Positions 1 to 8,575 of a DNA stretch of 64,000 bases are shown here, piece by piece. How positions within the stretch are numbered: position 1 is the first letter of the stretch; every line of letters begins with the position of its first letter. The stretch lies in the NCBI RefSeq assembly GCF_003143935.1, contig NZ_QFRX01000001.1, positions 1,126,071-1,190,070 of the forward strand. The letters run 5' to 3'. The notes under the pieces are model-generated. The model ran no database searches, was not told where the DNA came from, and was given only the letters and a program-made list of their open reading frames with translations. The translations under genes were made by a program, and so were the position numbers. The stretch comes from Streptomyces sp. Act143. Its GTDB lineage: Bacteria; Actinomycetota; Actinomycetes; Streptomycetales; Streptomycetaceae.

Positions 1-654
1 CTGTCCGGCGGACTTCAGGATGGCGAGCGCGTCGCCGGCCGTGCCGGAGCTGGTCTTGTAGGTTCCGCCCAGGGCCTCGCTCTTGGCGAGGGAGGAGACG
101 TCGGACCCCTTGATCGACGTACTGGACGTGCCGGAGGCGAAGGTCAGGTCGTCGACGTTGATCCAGTTACCGGCGTTCGCGTCACTGTTGATGCTGATGG
201 TGCACTGGTTGCTGGTCACGTTGACCGGCACGACGATGTGGATCCACCCGCTCGGGGAGACCGGGAGGTCGGTGCGCTGGTCGGTGCCGCCGCAGTTCTT
301 CAGGGCTATGTAGGCGGAGTTCTGGCCGCCGCCGGAGCGGACCCACGCGGTGAGCTTGTAGTTCCCGTTGGTCAGCCCGGACAGGTACTGGTACGTCTCC
401 ACCTTGTAGGCGGAGGACGAGTAGTGGGTGAGGCGGTAACTGCCGCCGTGGCCGCCCGCCTCGGTGTAGGAGGCGGCGGCCGTGCCGTACTCGGACCAGC
501 CGGCGGGGGCCGCCACGCCCGCGCCGTCGGACTCGAACCCGCCGTTGGTCAGCGTGCTCGCCGCCTGGGCCGTCTGCGCGGGCAGGGCGGTGAGGGCGAG
601 CCCCGCGGTGAGCGGGAGGAGCAGGGCGCGCAGGGTGCGTCTGGGATGGAACAT
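1..654 (-). CDS. Secreted GH53 arabinogalactan endo-beta-1,4-galactanase, 3' part outside window
   Basis: Predicted secreted endo-galactanase that cuts beta-1,4-galactan side chains outside the cell. Only the first 218 residues are visible; the catalytic barrel runs off the left edge. Residues 1-32 are a signal peptide (FHPRR, hydrophobic core, AQTAQAA cleavage region). Residues ~33-170 look like a beta-sandwich carbohydrate-binding module starting TNGGFESDG. Residues ~178 onward (IKGSDVSSLAKSEALGG) match the opening strand of GH53 enzymes. In-frame ATG codons also lie at 678 and 681; I prefer 654 because it gives a compact signal peptide, but the ribosome sites do not decide. It lies downstream of the GH42 gene on the same strand, behind a strong hairpin, so it may be partly co-transcribed. 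Family call is good; the active-site residues cannot be seen. Confidence 0.8.
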   Translation of the reverse strand, partial: MFHPRRTLRALLLPLTAGLALTALPAQTAQAASTLTNGGFESDGAGVAAPAGWSEYGTAAASYTEAGGHGGSYRLTHYSSSAYKVETYQYLSGLTNGNYKLTAWVRSGGGQNSAYIALKNCGGTDQRTDLPVSPSGWIHIVVPVNVTSNQCTISINSDANAGNWINVDDLTFASGTSSTSIKGSDVSSLAKSEALGGTYKTSSGTAGDALAILKSAGQ

Positions 655-717
655 CGTCGTCCGTCGTCCCTTCGACATCATGGGTTGGGGGTGTCCTTCG
701 CCGGGGTGACGAAGGAG

Positions 718-759
718 CCCCTCCGCCCGCGGCTCTCGCGGCTCGCGCGGGCGGAGGGG
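718..759 (-). terminator. Strong hairpin terminator after the GH42 gene
   Basis: A perfect 14-bp inverted repeat (718-731 with 746-759, 14-nt loop) begins 27 nt past the GH42 stop codon and sits just upstream of the GH53 start. It should stop or weaken transcription running from the GH42 gene into GH53. Confidence 0.75.
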
Positions 760-785
760 AGTCGCTGGGTCCCCGAGGGCCGGGT

Positions 786-2807
786 TCAGCCGTCGAGTCG
801 TACGACCCGCACCGCGCCCGCGGGGATCTCCAGGCGGCCCGCGGCGCGTTCACCGGTCAGCAGTTCGGTGCCGGAGGCCTCCAGCGCCACCTTGGCGTCC
901 GCCCCGGTGTGGTTGATCGCGAACAGGTAGGTGCCCGACTCGCCGGTGCGGCGCACCACCTCGATGTCGCGGGGCAGGTCGGCGCGCGGTGCGATCCGGG
1001 CGTCCTCGGCGGCCCAGCCCAGCAGGGCGTCCAGGCCCTCGGCGCCGAGCCGGGTGGAGACGTACCAGGCGGAGCCCTGGCCGAAGCGGTGCCGGGTGAC
1101 GGCGGGGTGGCCCGCGGTGAGGCCGTCGGCGTAGGCCCAGACGGTCTCGGCGCCGCGCGGGACGACGAACTCGGTCCATACGTCGCCGCTGAGCTCGGAG
1201 CCGTCGGGGCCGGTGATGCGCACCGACTGGTCCTTGAGCAGCGGCGAGAACTCCTCGATCGTCAGGCCCAGGACGTCCCGCAGGGGGCCCGGGTAGGCAC
1301 CCTCGTGCACGGCGTCGTGCTCGTCGACGATGCCGGAGAAGTACGAGACGACGAGGGTGCCGCCGTTCTCTACGTACTCCTTGAGGTTGTGCCCGGCGGC
1401 CTCGGTCATCAGGTAGAGGGCCGGTACGACGACAAGGGGATATCTCGACAAGTCGGCTTCGGGGTGGGCGAAGTCGACCGTGAGGTGGCGGTCGTAGAGG
1501 GTCTCGTAGAAGGCGTCGGCGCGTTCACGGGCGTCGTGGTCCTCACTGGGGCGCCAGTCCAGGTTCTGCGCCCACCAGGAGTGCCAGTCCCACAGGACGG
1601 CGACGTCGGCCTCGGTGCGGGTGCCGCGGATCGTGCTCAACGAGTCGAGGGAGGAGCCGAGTTCGACGACCTCGCGCCACACGCGCGTGTCGGTGCCGGC
1701 GTGCGGAAGCATCGAGGAGTGGAACTTCTCGGCGCCGCGCCGGGACTGGCGCCACTGGAAGAACATGGCGCCCTCGGAGCCGCGCGCCACGTGGGCGAGG
1801 GAGTTGCGGGCCATCTGGCCGGGGGCCTTGGCGGGGTTGCGGGGCTGCCAGTTGACGCCCGAGGTGGAGTGCTCCAGGAGGATCCAGGGCGCTCCCCCGG
1901 CCACCGAGCGGGTCAGGTCGGCGGCCATCGCGAGATTGACGTGGGTGCGGCGGCCGTCGGTGATCAGGTAGTGGTCGTTGGTGACGATGTCGACCTCGCG
2001 GCCCCAGGCCCAGTAGTCGACGGAGTCGCACTGGCTGAGGGCGGTCATGAAGTTGGTCGTCACCGGGACACCGGGCGAGAGCCGGTGCAGGATGTCCCGC
2101 TCCATGACGAAGTTCTCGCGCATGGTGGCGTCGGCGAAGCGCTTGTAGTCCAGCGCCTGGGCCGGGTTGCCGACGGTGGGGCTCAGGCGCGGCGGGTTGA
2201 TGTCCGCGAAGGCGCCGTAGCGCTGGCCCCAGAAGGCGGTGCCCCAGGCCTCGTTGACGGCGTCGACCGTGCCGTACACCGACTCCAGCCAGCGGCGGAA
2301 GTGGGCGGCGCACGAGTCGCAGTAGCAGGCCGAGACGGGGACGCCGTACTCGTTGTGCACGTGCCACATCGCGAGCGCCGGGTGGTCGCCGTAGCGTTCG
2401 GCCAGCTTGGTGGTGATGTTCGCGGCGGCGGCGCGGTAGTCGGCGTTGCTGTGGCAGATCGCGCCGCGCGAGCCGAACTCGTAGCGCACGCCCTCCGCCG
2501 TCACCGGCAGGGCGTCGGGGTGGGTCCGGTAGAACCAGACCGGCGGCACCACGGTGGGGGTGCCCAGGTCGACGCGGATGCCGTTCTCATGGAGCAGATC
2601 GAACAGGCGGTCGAGCCAGCCGAAGTCGTACACCCCGGGCGAGGGCTCCAGGAGCGCCCAGGAGAAGATCCCGGCACTCACCATGGTGACGCCAGCCTCG
2701 CGCATCAGGCGGACGTCCTCCTGCCAGACGCTCTCCGGCCACTGCTCGGGGTTGTAATCCCCACCGAAGGCGAGCCTGGTGAGGCCCTTGGGGGTGGACT
2801 CCGGCAT
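786..2807 (-). CDS. GH42 beta-galactosidase
   Basis: Cytoplasmic beta-galactosidase of 673 residues (usual GH42 length) that would release galactose from imported galacto-oligosaccharides. The opening LAFGGDYNPEQWP is the family signature. The acid/base is Glu153 in HVHNEYG and the nucleophile is Glu312 in WILLEHSTSG. Cys118, Cys161, Cys163 and Cys166 (CYCDSC) form the zinc site known in the family. The barrel is followed by the trimerisation domain and a small C-terminal beta domain. There is no signal peptide. The start ATG has a GGGAGAG ribosome site about 6 nt upstream. It is divergent from a sugar ABC operon ending in a LacI gene and is likely controlled by that repressor. Galactan is the inferred natural substrate because of the GH53 neighbour. 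Confidence 0.93.
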   Translation of the reverse strand: MPESTPKGLTRLAFGGDYNPEQWPESVWQEDVRLMREAGVTMVSAGIFSWALLEPSPGVYDFGWLDRLFDLLHENGIRVDLGTPTVVPPVWFYRTHPDALPVTAEGVRYEFGSRGAICHSNADYRAAAANITTKLAERYGDHPALAMWHVHNEYGVPVSACYCDSCAAHFRRWLESVYGTVDAVNEAWGTAFWGQRYGAFADINPPRLSPTVGNPAQALDYKRFADATMRENFVMERDILHRLSPGVPVTTNFMTALSQCDSVDYWAWGREVDIVTNDHYLITDGRRTHVNLAMAADLTRSVAGGAPWILLEHSTSGVNWQPRNPAKAPGQMARNSLAHVARGSEGAMFFQWRQSRRGAEKFHSSMLPHAGTDTRVWREVVELGSSLDSLSTIRGTRTEADVAVLWDWHSWWAQNLDWRPSEDHDARERADAFYETLYDRHLTVDFAHPEADLSRYPLVVVPALYLMTEAAGHNLKEYVENGGTLVVSYFSGIVDEHDAVHEGAYPGPLRDVLGLTIEEFSPLLKDQSVRITGPDGSELSGDVWTEFVVPRGAETVWAYADGLTAGHPAVTRHRFGQGSAWYVSTRLGAEGLDALLGWAAEDARIAPRADLPRDIEVVRRTGESGTYLFAINHTGADAKVALEASGTELLTGERAAGRLEIPAGAVRVVRLDG

Positions 2808-2894
2808 GGATCTCTCCCGTTTAATCGATCATTTGGGAACGTGCACACACTTGATCAGCGGTGCGAGGCCAACATAACCGCACAGCAACAACCA

Positions 2895-2923
2895 TTGACA
2901 AGTGTCCGGGATGTTTCTCTACT
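2895..2923 (+). promoter_or_regulatory. Sigma-70-type promoter of the sugar ABC operon
   Basis: TTGACA at 2895-2900, a 17-nt spacer and TCTACT at 2918-2923 make a near-consensus vegetative promoter facing the binding-protein gene. Consensus -35 boxes are uncommon in Streptomyces, which makes the match notable. Confidence 0.75.
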
Positions 2924-2937
2924 GTGAACGCTCACAG
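2922..2937. promoter_or_regulatory. LacI-type operator overlapping the promoter
   Basis: CTGTGAACGCTCACAG is a 16-bp palindrome with a single mismatched pair and a central CG, the shape of LacI/GalR-family operators. It begins inside the -10 box, so a bound repressor would block transcription start. The likely ligand is the LacI protein at the end of the same operon. Confidence 0.7.
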
Positions 2938-2947
2938 AAGCATGGCA

Positions 2948-2970
2948 GGTTCTCGCAGCAGGCGAGAACC
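2948..2970 (+). other. Perfect 9-bp hairpin in the 5' leader
   Basis: GGTTCTCGC (2948-2956) pairs with GCGAGAACC (2962-2970) around a 5-nt loop. It lies between the presumed transcription start and the ribosome site (AGGGGAGAG, 2977-2985) of the binding-protein gene. It could stabilise the mRNA or affect translation; no known riboswitch fold was recognised. Confidence 0.55.
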
Positions 2971-2989
2971 CTGGTCAGGGGAGAGATCC

Positions 2990-4318
2990 ATGCCCATCAC
3001 GAAGCGCAGCCGGCTCAGCAGAGTGGCAGCATCCACCGTCGCCGTCGCCCTCGGCGCCACCGCACTCGCCGCCTGCGGTTCGGACGACGACGACACGAAG
3101 ACCGACTCGGGTCCGGTGTCGCTGACGTACTGGACCTGGACCCCCGGTATGGACAAGGTCGTCGACCTGTGGAACAAGGGCCAGGGCAAGAAGGACCGGA
3201 TCACCGTCACGGTGAAGAAGCAGGCGTCCGGCGACACGCTGGTCACCAAGATCCTCACCGCGCACAAGGCCGGCAAGGCCCCCGACCTGGTCCAGGCCGA
3301 GTACCAGGCGCTGCCCACCCTGGTCAGCAACGACGCGCTGGCGGACATCTCGAAGAACGTGGGCGACGCGAAGGGCAAGTTCGCCGAGGGGGTCTGGCAG
3401 CAGACCACGCTGGGCACGGACGCCGTCTACGCGGTGCCGCAGGACATCGGCCCGATGATGTTCTACTACCGCCAGGACCTCTTCAAGAAGTACGGCCTGA
3501 CCGTCCCGACCACCTGGGACGCGTTCGCCGAGACGGCCCGGGCGCTGAAGAAGAAGTCCCCCGACACGGACCTGACGACGTTCTCCGCCAACGACTCCGG
3601 CCTGTTCGCGGGCTTGGCGCAGCAGGCCGGCGCCCAGTGGTGGACCACCGAGGGCGACAAGTGGAAGGTCGGCATCAACGACGCCGCCACCAAGAAGGTC
3701 GCCGACTTCTGGGGCGGCCTGGTCAAGGAGGGCGCCATCGACAACCAGCCGATGTACACCCCGGCCTGGAACAAGGCGCTCAACACCGGCAAGCAGATCG
3801 CCTGGGTCTCCGCCGTGTGGGCGCCGGGCACGCTGACCACGGCCGCGCCGGACACCAAGGGCAAGTGGGCCATGGCCCCGCTCCCCCAGTGGTCCGCCGG
3901 TGAGAACAAGACCGGCAGCTGGGGCGGCTCCTCGACGGCCGTGACGACGGACTCCAAGCACCAGGAGGCCGCGGCCAAGTTCGCCGCCTGGCTGAACACC
4001 GACGGCGCGGCCCTGACCGCGCTGGCCAAGGAGAGCGGCATCTACCCGGCCGCCACCAACGCCCAGACCTCGGGCGCCTTCGCCGAGCCGCCCGCGTTCT
4101 TCTCCAACCAGGCCGACTTCTACACCAAGGCCGCCGAGATCGCGAAGACCACGGCGCCCTCCGCCTGGGGCCCGAACGTGAACGTCGCCTACACGGCCTT
4201 CAACGACGCCTTCGGTGCCGCCGCCAAGAGCAAGTCGGACTTCGCCGCGGCCCTGGACACGATGCAGGACGCCACCGTCGCCGACCTCAAGAAGCAGGGC
4301 TTCGGGGTCTCCGAGTGA
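2990..4318 (+). CDS. ABC transporter sugar-binding lipoprotein
   Basis: Extracellular solute-binding protein (family 1, MalE-like) of 442 residues, anchored as a lipoprotein. The N-terminus has basic residues, a hydrophobic stretch and the lipobox LAAC (Cys near residue 29) followed by an acidic linker. TYWTWTPGMDKVVDLWNKG is the usual start of the mature fold. ATG 2990 is chosen over earlier frames because it gives the lipoprotein signal and has AGGGGAGAG at the right distance. It is first in an operon with two permeases and a LacI gene, and its stop overlaps the next start (GTGA). Galacto-oligosaccharides released by the GH53 enzyme are the inferred cargo. Confidence 0.92.
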   Translation: MPITKRSRLSRVAASTVAVALGATALAACGSDDDDTKTDSGPVSLTYWTWTPGMDKVVDLWNKGQGKKDRITVTVKKQASGDTLVTKILTAHKAGKAPDLVQAEYQALPTLVSNDALADISKNVGDAKGKFAEGVWQQTTLGTDAVYAVPQDIGPMMFYYRQDLFKKYGLTVPTTWDAFAETARALKKKSPDTDLTTFSANDSGLFAGLAQQAGAQWWTTEGDKWKVGINDAATKKVADFWGGLVKEGAIDNQPMYTPAWNKALNTGKQIAWVSAVWAPGTLTTAAPDTKGKWAMAPLPQWSAGENKTGSWGGSSTAVTTDSKHQEAAAKFAAWLNTDGAALTALAKESGIYPAATNAQTSGAFAEPPAFFSNQADFYTKAAEIAKTTAPSAWGPNVNVAYTAFNDAFGAAAKSKSDFAAALDTMQDATVADLKKQGFGVSE

Positions 4319-5238
4319 CGAGCGCACGCCGGAAGTCGTACGGGGTCAAGGGGGCCCCGTACGCCTTTCTCATCCCCGCCACGGTCCTGTTCGCCGTCTT
4401 CTTCGCGCTGCCCATCGGGTACGCGGTCTGGCTCAGCTTCCGCAAGGTGCACGTCTCCGGGCTCGGCCTCGGCAAGGGCGCACGCGAGGAGGTCTGGGCC
4501 GGCCTGTCGAACTACACGGACGCCCTCCAGGACAGCGAGCTGCTGCACGGGGCCCTGCGCGTCCTCGGGTACGGCTGCATCGTCGTCCCCGTCATGCTCG
4601 GCCTCGCCCTGCTGTTCGCGCTGATGCTCGACTCCGACAAGGTCCGCTTCACCCCCTTCACCCGCCTCGCGATCTTCCTGCCGTACGCCATCCCCGGCGT
4701 CGTGGCGGCCATGCTGTGGGGCTTCCTGTACCTGCCGGACGTCAGCCCCTTCTACTACGTGCTGGACAAGTTCGGGCTGCCGCAGCCGGACCTGCTCAGC
4801 GGTGGTCCGCTGTACCTCGCCCTGTCGAACATCGCGGTGTGGGGCGGTACCGGCTTCAACATGATCGTCATCTACACCGCGCTCCAGGCCATCCCGGCCG
4901 AGGTGTACGAGGCGGCGAAACTGGACGGCGCCACCCCGCGCCAGATCGCACTGAAGATCAAGATCCCGATGGTGGCGCCCTCGCTGGTGCTGACCTTCTT
5001 CTTCTCGATCATCGCCACGCTCCAGGTGTACAACGAGCCGACCACCCTCAAGCCCCTCACCAACTCGGTGTCCACGACCTGGAGCCCGTTGATGAAGGTC
5101 TACCGGGACGCGTTCGGCACCAACGACATCTACGCGGCGGCCGCGCAGGCCGTGATCATCGCGCTCGCCACGCTGCTGCTGTCCTTCGGGTTCCTGCGGG
5201 CCGCGAACCGTCGTCAGAAGCAGGAGGCAGCACGATGA
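4315..5238 (+). CDS. ABC sugar permease, MalF-type
   Basis: Membrane permease of 307 residues with about six membrane helices; it forms half of the sugar channel with the next gene. The EAA loop that touches the ATPase is seen as VYEAAKLDGATPRQIALKI. The GTG start overlaps the stop of the binding protein by 4 nt, so translation is coupled. No ATP-binding subunit is encoded in the cluster; in Streptomyces a shared ATPase (MsiK) commonly powers such importers, which is the expected arrangement here. Confidence 0.92.
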   Translation: MTSARRKSYGVKGAPYAFLIPATVLFAVFFALPIGYAVWLSFRKVHVSGLGLGKGAREEVWAGLSNYTDALQDSELLHGALRVLGYGCIVVPVMLGLALLFALMLDSDKVRFTPFTRLAIFLPYAIPGVVAAMLWGFLYLPDVSPFYYVLDKFGLPQPDLLSGGPLYLALSNIAVWGGTGFNMIVIYTALQAIPAEVYEAAKLDGATPRQIALKIKIPMVAPSLVLTFFFSIIATLQVYNEPTTLKPLTNSVSTTWSPLMKVYRDAFGTNDIYAAAAQAVIIALATLLLSFGFLRAANRRQKQEAAR

Positions 5239-6140
5239 GTTCTCTTGCCGTCCGCAAGGCCGAACCGGCGGCAGGCACCACGCCCGGCGCCGCCCAGGGC
5301 CCGCCCCTGCGCGGCCGGATCGCGCTCGTCCCGACGCTCACCCTGCTGATCGGCGCGCTGTACACGCTGCTGCCGGTGGCCTGGGTCGTCATCGCGTCCA
5401 CCAAGTCGGGCAAGGAGCTGTTCTCCACCTTCACCTTCCTGCCGGGCACGGGCTTCGTCGACAACCTGAAGGACCTCAACGCCTACCGCGACGGCGTCTA
5501 CTGGGAATGGATGGGCAACTCCGCCTTCTACGCCGGTTTCGGCGCGCTGCTGTCCACGGTGGTGTCGGCGTTCAGCGGCTACGCGCTGGCGACGTACCGC
5601 TTCCGGGGCCGCGAGACGATCTTCAACGTGCTGCTCGCGGGCGTGCTGATGCCGCCGGTCATCCTGGCCGTCCCGCAGTATCTGCTGCTGGCACAGGCGG
5701 ACTTGACGGACTCCTACCTGTCCGTGCTGCTGCCGCAGATCCTCTCGCCGTACGGTGTCTACCTCGCCCGTATCTACGCCGCCGCGGCCGTGCCCGCCGA
5801 CGTGGTGGAGGCCGGGCGGATGGACGGGGCGAGCGAGTGGCGGATCTTCACGCGGGTCGCGCTGCCGATGATGGTCCCGGGCATGGTCACGGTGTTCCTG
5901 TTCCAGTTCGTGGCGATCTGGAACAACTTCCTCCTTCCGTACATCATGCTGAGCGACGACGAGAAGTTCCCGATCACGCTCGGTCTGTACACGCTCCTGG
6001 AGCAGGGCTCCAACACCCCCGCCCTGTACACCCTGGTGATCACCGGCGCGTTCCTCGCGGTGTTCCCGCTGATCGCGCTCTTCCTGGTCATCCAGCGGTT
6101 CTGGAGCCTGGATCTGCTGTCCGGGGCCGTAAAGTCATGA
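5235..6140 (+). CDS. ABC sugar permease, MalG-type
   Basis: Second membrane permease, 301 residues, six predicted helices. The EAA loop is VVEAGRMDGASEWRIFTRV followed by ALPMMVPG. The ATG overlaps the upstream stop (ATGA) and has AGGAGG just upstream inside the previous gene. It pairs with the MalF-type permease and its stop overlaps the LacI start, making a tightly coupled four-gene operon. Confidence 0.92.
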   Translation: MSSLAVRKAEPAAGTTPGAAQGPPLRGRIALVPTLTLLIGALYTLLPVAWVVIASTKSGKELFSTFTFLPGTGFVDNLKDLNAYRDGVYWEWMGNSAFYAGFGALLSTVVSAFSGYALATYRFRGRETIFNVLLAGVLMPPVILAVPQYLLLAQADLTDSYLSVLLPQILSPYGVYLARIYAAAAVPADVVEAGRMDGASEWRIFTRVALPMMVPGMVTVFLFQFVAIWNNFLLPYIMLSDDEKFPITLGLYTLLEQGSNTPALYTLVITGAFLAVFPLIALFLVIQRFWSLDLLSGAVKS

Positions 6141-7168
6141 CCATGAACAATGCGGGGGGTCGGCGCAAACCGCCGACGATCCACGACGTGGCGCGCGAGG
6201 CCGGCGTCTCGCGCGGCACGGTCTCGCGGGTGCTGAACGGCGGGCACTACGTCAGCCCGGCCGCCCAGGAGGCGGTCAACGCGGCGATCCGCAAGACGGG
6301 TTACGTCGTCAACCGCCACGCCCGCTCGCTGATCACCGGACGTTCGGACTCCATCGGCTTCCTGCTGACGGAGCCTCAGGAGCGGTTCTTCGAGGACCCG
6401 AACTTCAACGTCCTGCTCAGCAGCTGCACGCAGGCGCTGGCCGCGCACGACATCCCGCTGCTGCTGATGCTGGCGGGCACGAAGGACGAACGGCGGCGCA
6501 TAACGCGGTACATCACCGCGGGGCACGTCGACGGGGTGCTGCTGGTCTCCAGCCACTCCGGCGACCCGGTCGCGGAGGAGCTGCGCGAGGCGGGTGTGCC
6601 GCTCGTCCAGTGCGGCAAGCCCATGGGGCCCGGCGCCAAGGTGAGTTACGTGGCCGCGGACGACCGGGACGGCGCCCGGGACATGGTGCGCCATCTGCTG
6701 TCGCTGGGGCGGCGCCGGATCGCCATGGTCAGCGGTCCGCTGGACACGCCGGGCGGGGTTGACCGGCTCGCCGGGTACAAGGAGGTGCTCACGGACGCGG
6801 GGATCGCGATCGACGAGCGGCTCATCGTCTCCGGCGACTACAGCCGGGCGAGCGGCGAGGCGGGGGCCGAGCGGCTGCTGGCGCAGGCCCCCGACCTGGA
6901 CGCCATGTTCGTGGCCTCCGACCTGATGGCGCAGGGCGCGCTCGCCGCCCTGGCGAGGGCGGGCCGCCGGGTCCCCGAGGACGTGTCCGTGGGCGGCTTC
7001 GACGACTCCGTCGCCGCCCTGGAGGCGACCCCGGCCCTGACCACGATCCGCCAGCCCTACGACCGGATCAGCGCGGAGATGGTGCGGGTGCTGCTGGCGC
7101 AGATCAACGGCGAGGACCCGATGGCGGTGATCCTGCCCACGGAGCTGGTGACACGCGACTCGACCTGA
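6137..7168 (+). CDS. LacI-family transcriptional regulator
   Basis: Repressor of 343 residues. An N-terminal helix-turn-helix (TIHDVAREAGVSRGTVSRVLN, residues ~14-34) with hinge helix is followed by a periplasmic-binding-like sensor domain. ATG 6137 overlaps the stop of the upstream permease (ATGA). As last gene of the transport operon it is probably the local repressor, acting at the palindrome at 2922-2937 and released by galactose or a galacto-oligosaccharide. That ligand is an inference from the GH42/GH53 context. Confidence 0.92.
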   Translation: MTMNNAGGRRKPPTIHDVAREAGVSRGTVSRVLNGGHYVSPAAQEAVNAAIRKTGYVVNRHARSLITGRSDSIGFLLTEPQERFFEDPNFNVLLSSCTQALAAHDIPLLLMLAGTKDERRRITRYITAGHVDGVLLVSSHSGDPVAEELREAGVPLVQCGKPMGPGAKVSYVAADDRDGARDMVRHLLSLGRRRIAMVSGPLDTPGGVDRLAGYKEVLTDAGIAIDERLIVSGDYSRASGEAGAERLLAQAPDLDAMFVASDLMAQGALAALARAGRRVPEDVSVGGFDDSVAALEATPALTTIRQPYDRISAEMVRVLLAQINGEDPMAVILPTELVTRDST

Positions 7169-7184
7169 GGGGCCCCTGCGACAC

Positions 7185-7220
7185 GGGCGCGTCGCCGGCT
7201 GTTCAGCCGGGGGCGCGCCC
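7185..7220 (+). terminator. Terminator of the galactan transport operon
   Basis: A 16-bp stem (7185-7200 with 7205-7220; one mismatch and one G-T pair) with a 4-nt loop starts 16 nt past the LacI stop and is followed by TTCGTCGT. Confidence 0.75.
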
Positions 7221-7336
7221 TTCGTCGTACGGGCGACCGGCGCGGCCCCGGCAAGCGGTCAGGATCGGAGAAGCGGTGCCCCGCTCCCCCCTCCTACGGT
7301 GAATCCACCGACGAAAACCCAACGGAGGAGCAGACC

Positions 7337-7681
7337 ATGACCGCCGGACTGAAGACCATCATCTACCCCGTCAAGGACGTCGCCCGTGCCAAGGCTGTCT
7401 TCAGCGCCCTGCTGCAGACCGAGCCCTATGCCGACGAGCCGTACTACGTCGGTTTCAAGGACGCCGGGCAGGACGTGGGCCTCGACCCGAACGGCCACGC
7501 CCGCGGCATGACCGGTCCCGTCCCGTACTGGCACGTCGACGACATCCGGGCGCGTCTCGCCGCGCTCCTCGACGCGGGCGCCGAACTGCTGCAGGACGTC
7601 ACGGACGTCGGCGGCGGCAAGCTGATCGCCTCCGTGAAGGACGCGGACGGCAACCTCATCGGGATCACCCAGGACAGCTGA
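7337..7681 (+). CDS. VOC-family (glyoxalase-like) protein
   Basis: Small protein of 114 residues with one vicinal-oxygen-chelate module: beta-alpha-beta-beta-beta units built around IIYPVKDVARAKAVFS and a closing DADGNLIGITQ. Such proteins dimerise and may be metal-dependent dioxygenases, isomerases or antibiotic-binding proteins; the substrate cannot be read here. The ATG has GGAGGAG upstream. A MarR gene follows 38 bp later on the same strand and may respond to the same compound. Confidence 0.8.
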   Translation: MTAGLKTIIYPVKDVARAKAVFSALLQTEPYADEPYYVGFKDAGQDVGLDPNGHARGMTGPVPYWHVDDIRARLAALLDAGAELLQDVTDVGGGKLIASVKDADGNLIGITQDS

Positions 7682-7719
7682 GACCCGCCCCGCCCCGATA
7701 TGGATGCACGCGCATTAAC

Positions 7720-8118
7720 ATGGGGCCCATGGCAGTGAACGCGGCCGACACCCGGCTCGAGGAACAATGGCGGGACATCCTGGCGGTCCACGCCCGCACG
7801 ATGTGCGAGATCGACCGGGAGCTGCACCCGCACGGGCTCGGTGCGAGTGACTTCGAGGTGCTCGACCTCCTCGCCACCGAGACCCCGGCGGAGGGCGACC
7901 TGTGCCGGGTGCAGAACCTGGTCGGGCGGGTCCACCTCAGCCAGAGTGCGCTCTCCCGTCTCATCGGGCGGCTGGAGAAGGACGGCCTGGTGGAGCGTTC
8001 CGTGTGCGTGGAGGACCGGCGCGGCGTGTGGGTGGCGCTGACCCGCAAGGGGCGCGATCTGCACGCCGAGGTGCTGCCGCTGCAGCGGCGCGCGTTGGAG
8101 CGCATGCTGGGCGGCTGA
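7720..8118 (+). CDS. MarR-family transcriptional regulator
   Basis: Winged-helix repressor of 132 residues; the recognition helix and wing are in the HLSQSALSRLIGRLEKDGLV and VEDRRGVWVALTRKG segments. Start may be ATG 7720 or ATG 7729 (MAVNAADTR); neither has a clear ribosome site. A near-palindrome ATGCACGCGCAT at 7704-7715, directly upstream, could be its own operator. It follows the VOC gene, so both may form one stress-response unit. It converges on the nitroreductase-like gene. Confidence 0.85.
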   Translation: MGPMAVNAADTRLEEQWRDILAVHARTMCEIDRELHPHGLGASDFEVLDLLATETPAEGDLCRVQNLVGRVHLSQSALSRLIGRLEKDGLVERSVCVEDRRGVWVALTRKGRDLHAEVLPLQRRALERMLGG

Positions 8119-8161
8119 GCGGCATCGCTCGCGATCTGCCGCAGCTGCTGCCGCTCTTGGT

Positions 8162-8575
8162 TCAGCTCCGGGCGCGCAGGCGGAAGACGGGATGGTCGGC
8201 CGGGTCGGGCAGGGCCGTGAGGACCCGGGAGACGGTCGGCATGCCGCCGTACTTGGCGCGGTAGGCCGCCATCAGGGGCGGGCGGTCGGCCTCGGGCACC
8301 TCCTCGGCGGTGAGCTCCTCGGTGCGACCGCGGACCGTCAGCCGGCAGTGCGGTGCCGCCCGCAGATTCAGGGCCCAGTCGCTGAGACCGCGATAGGAGA
8401 CGAGGTAGCGCTCGCCCTCGTGCTCCAGCACGGCGACGGGCACGGTCCGCCACTGCCCGCTGCGGCGTCCGCGCACCGACAGCCGCGACACCACGGACCG
8501 GCCGAACAGCGGGGCCAGCCGGTTGCCGACGTGCCGCTGCATCCACGGCGGCCTGAGATACGTGCGGCTGCTCAC
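8162..8575 (-). CDS. Deazaflavin (F420)-dependent nitroreductase-family protein
   Basis: Protein of 137 residues with the split-beta-barrel fold of the Ddn family, which use reduced F420 to reduce quinones or nitro compounds. Family features seen are GRRSGQWRTVPVAVLEHEG near the middle and the YRGLSDWALNLRAAP segment followed by a TVRGRTEELTAEEVPE strand. GTG 8575 has GGGAGG upstream. It is divergent from a TetR gene across a gap with a palindrome, so TetR control is likely. Substrate is unknown. Confidence 0.8.
   Translation of the reverse strand: MSSRTYLRPPWMQRHVGNRLAPLFGRSVVSRLSVRGRRSGQWRTVPVAVLEHEGERYLVSYRGLSDWALNLRAAPHCRLTVRGRTEELTAEEVPEADRPPLMAAYRAKYGGMPTVSRVLTALPDPADHPVFRLRARS

Larger units (their letters stand above)
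2808..2989. promoter_or_regulatory. Divergent control region of the galactan locus
   Basis: This 182-bp gap separates the GH42 gene from the ABC operon. It holds the rightward promoter and operator listed separately. On the other strand TTGTCA (from 2901) and a TTATGT-like hexamer 18 nt on could drive the GH42 gene, so the two -35 boxes would overlap back to back. A second half-site-like sequence, GAACGTGCACACA at about 2838-2850, lies between that hexamer and the GH42 start and may be a second operator. The leftward promoter is tentative. Confidence 0.5.

Noticed and set aside
909..2927. Rightward 672-codon open frame opposite the GH42 gene
   Set aside because: No recognisable domain, and the opposite frame encodes a complete GH42 enzyme with all active-site residues.
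5507..6136. Upstream extension of the LacI frame through the MalG-type permease
   Set aside because: The helix-turn-helix begins just after ATG 6137, which overlaps the permease stop as in the other coupled pairs.
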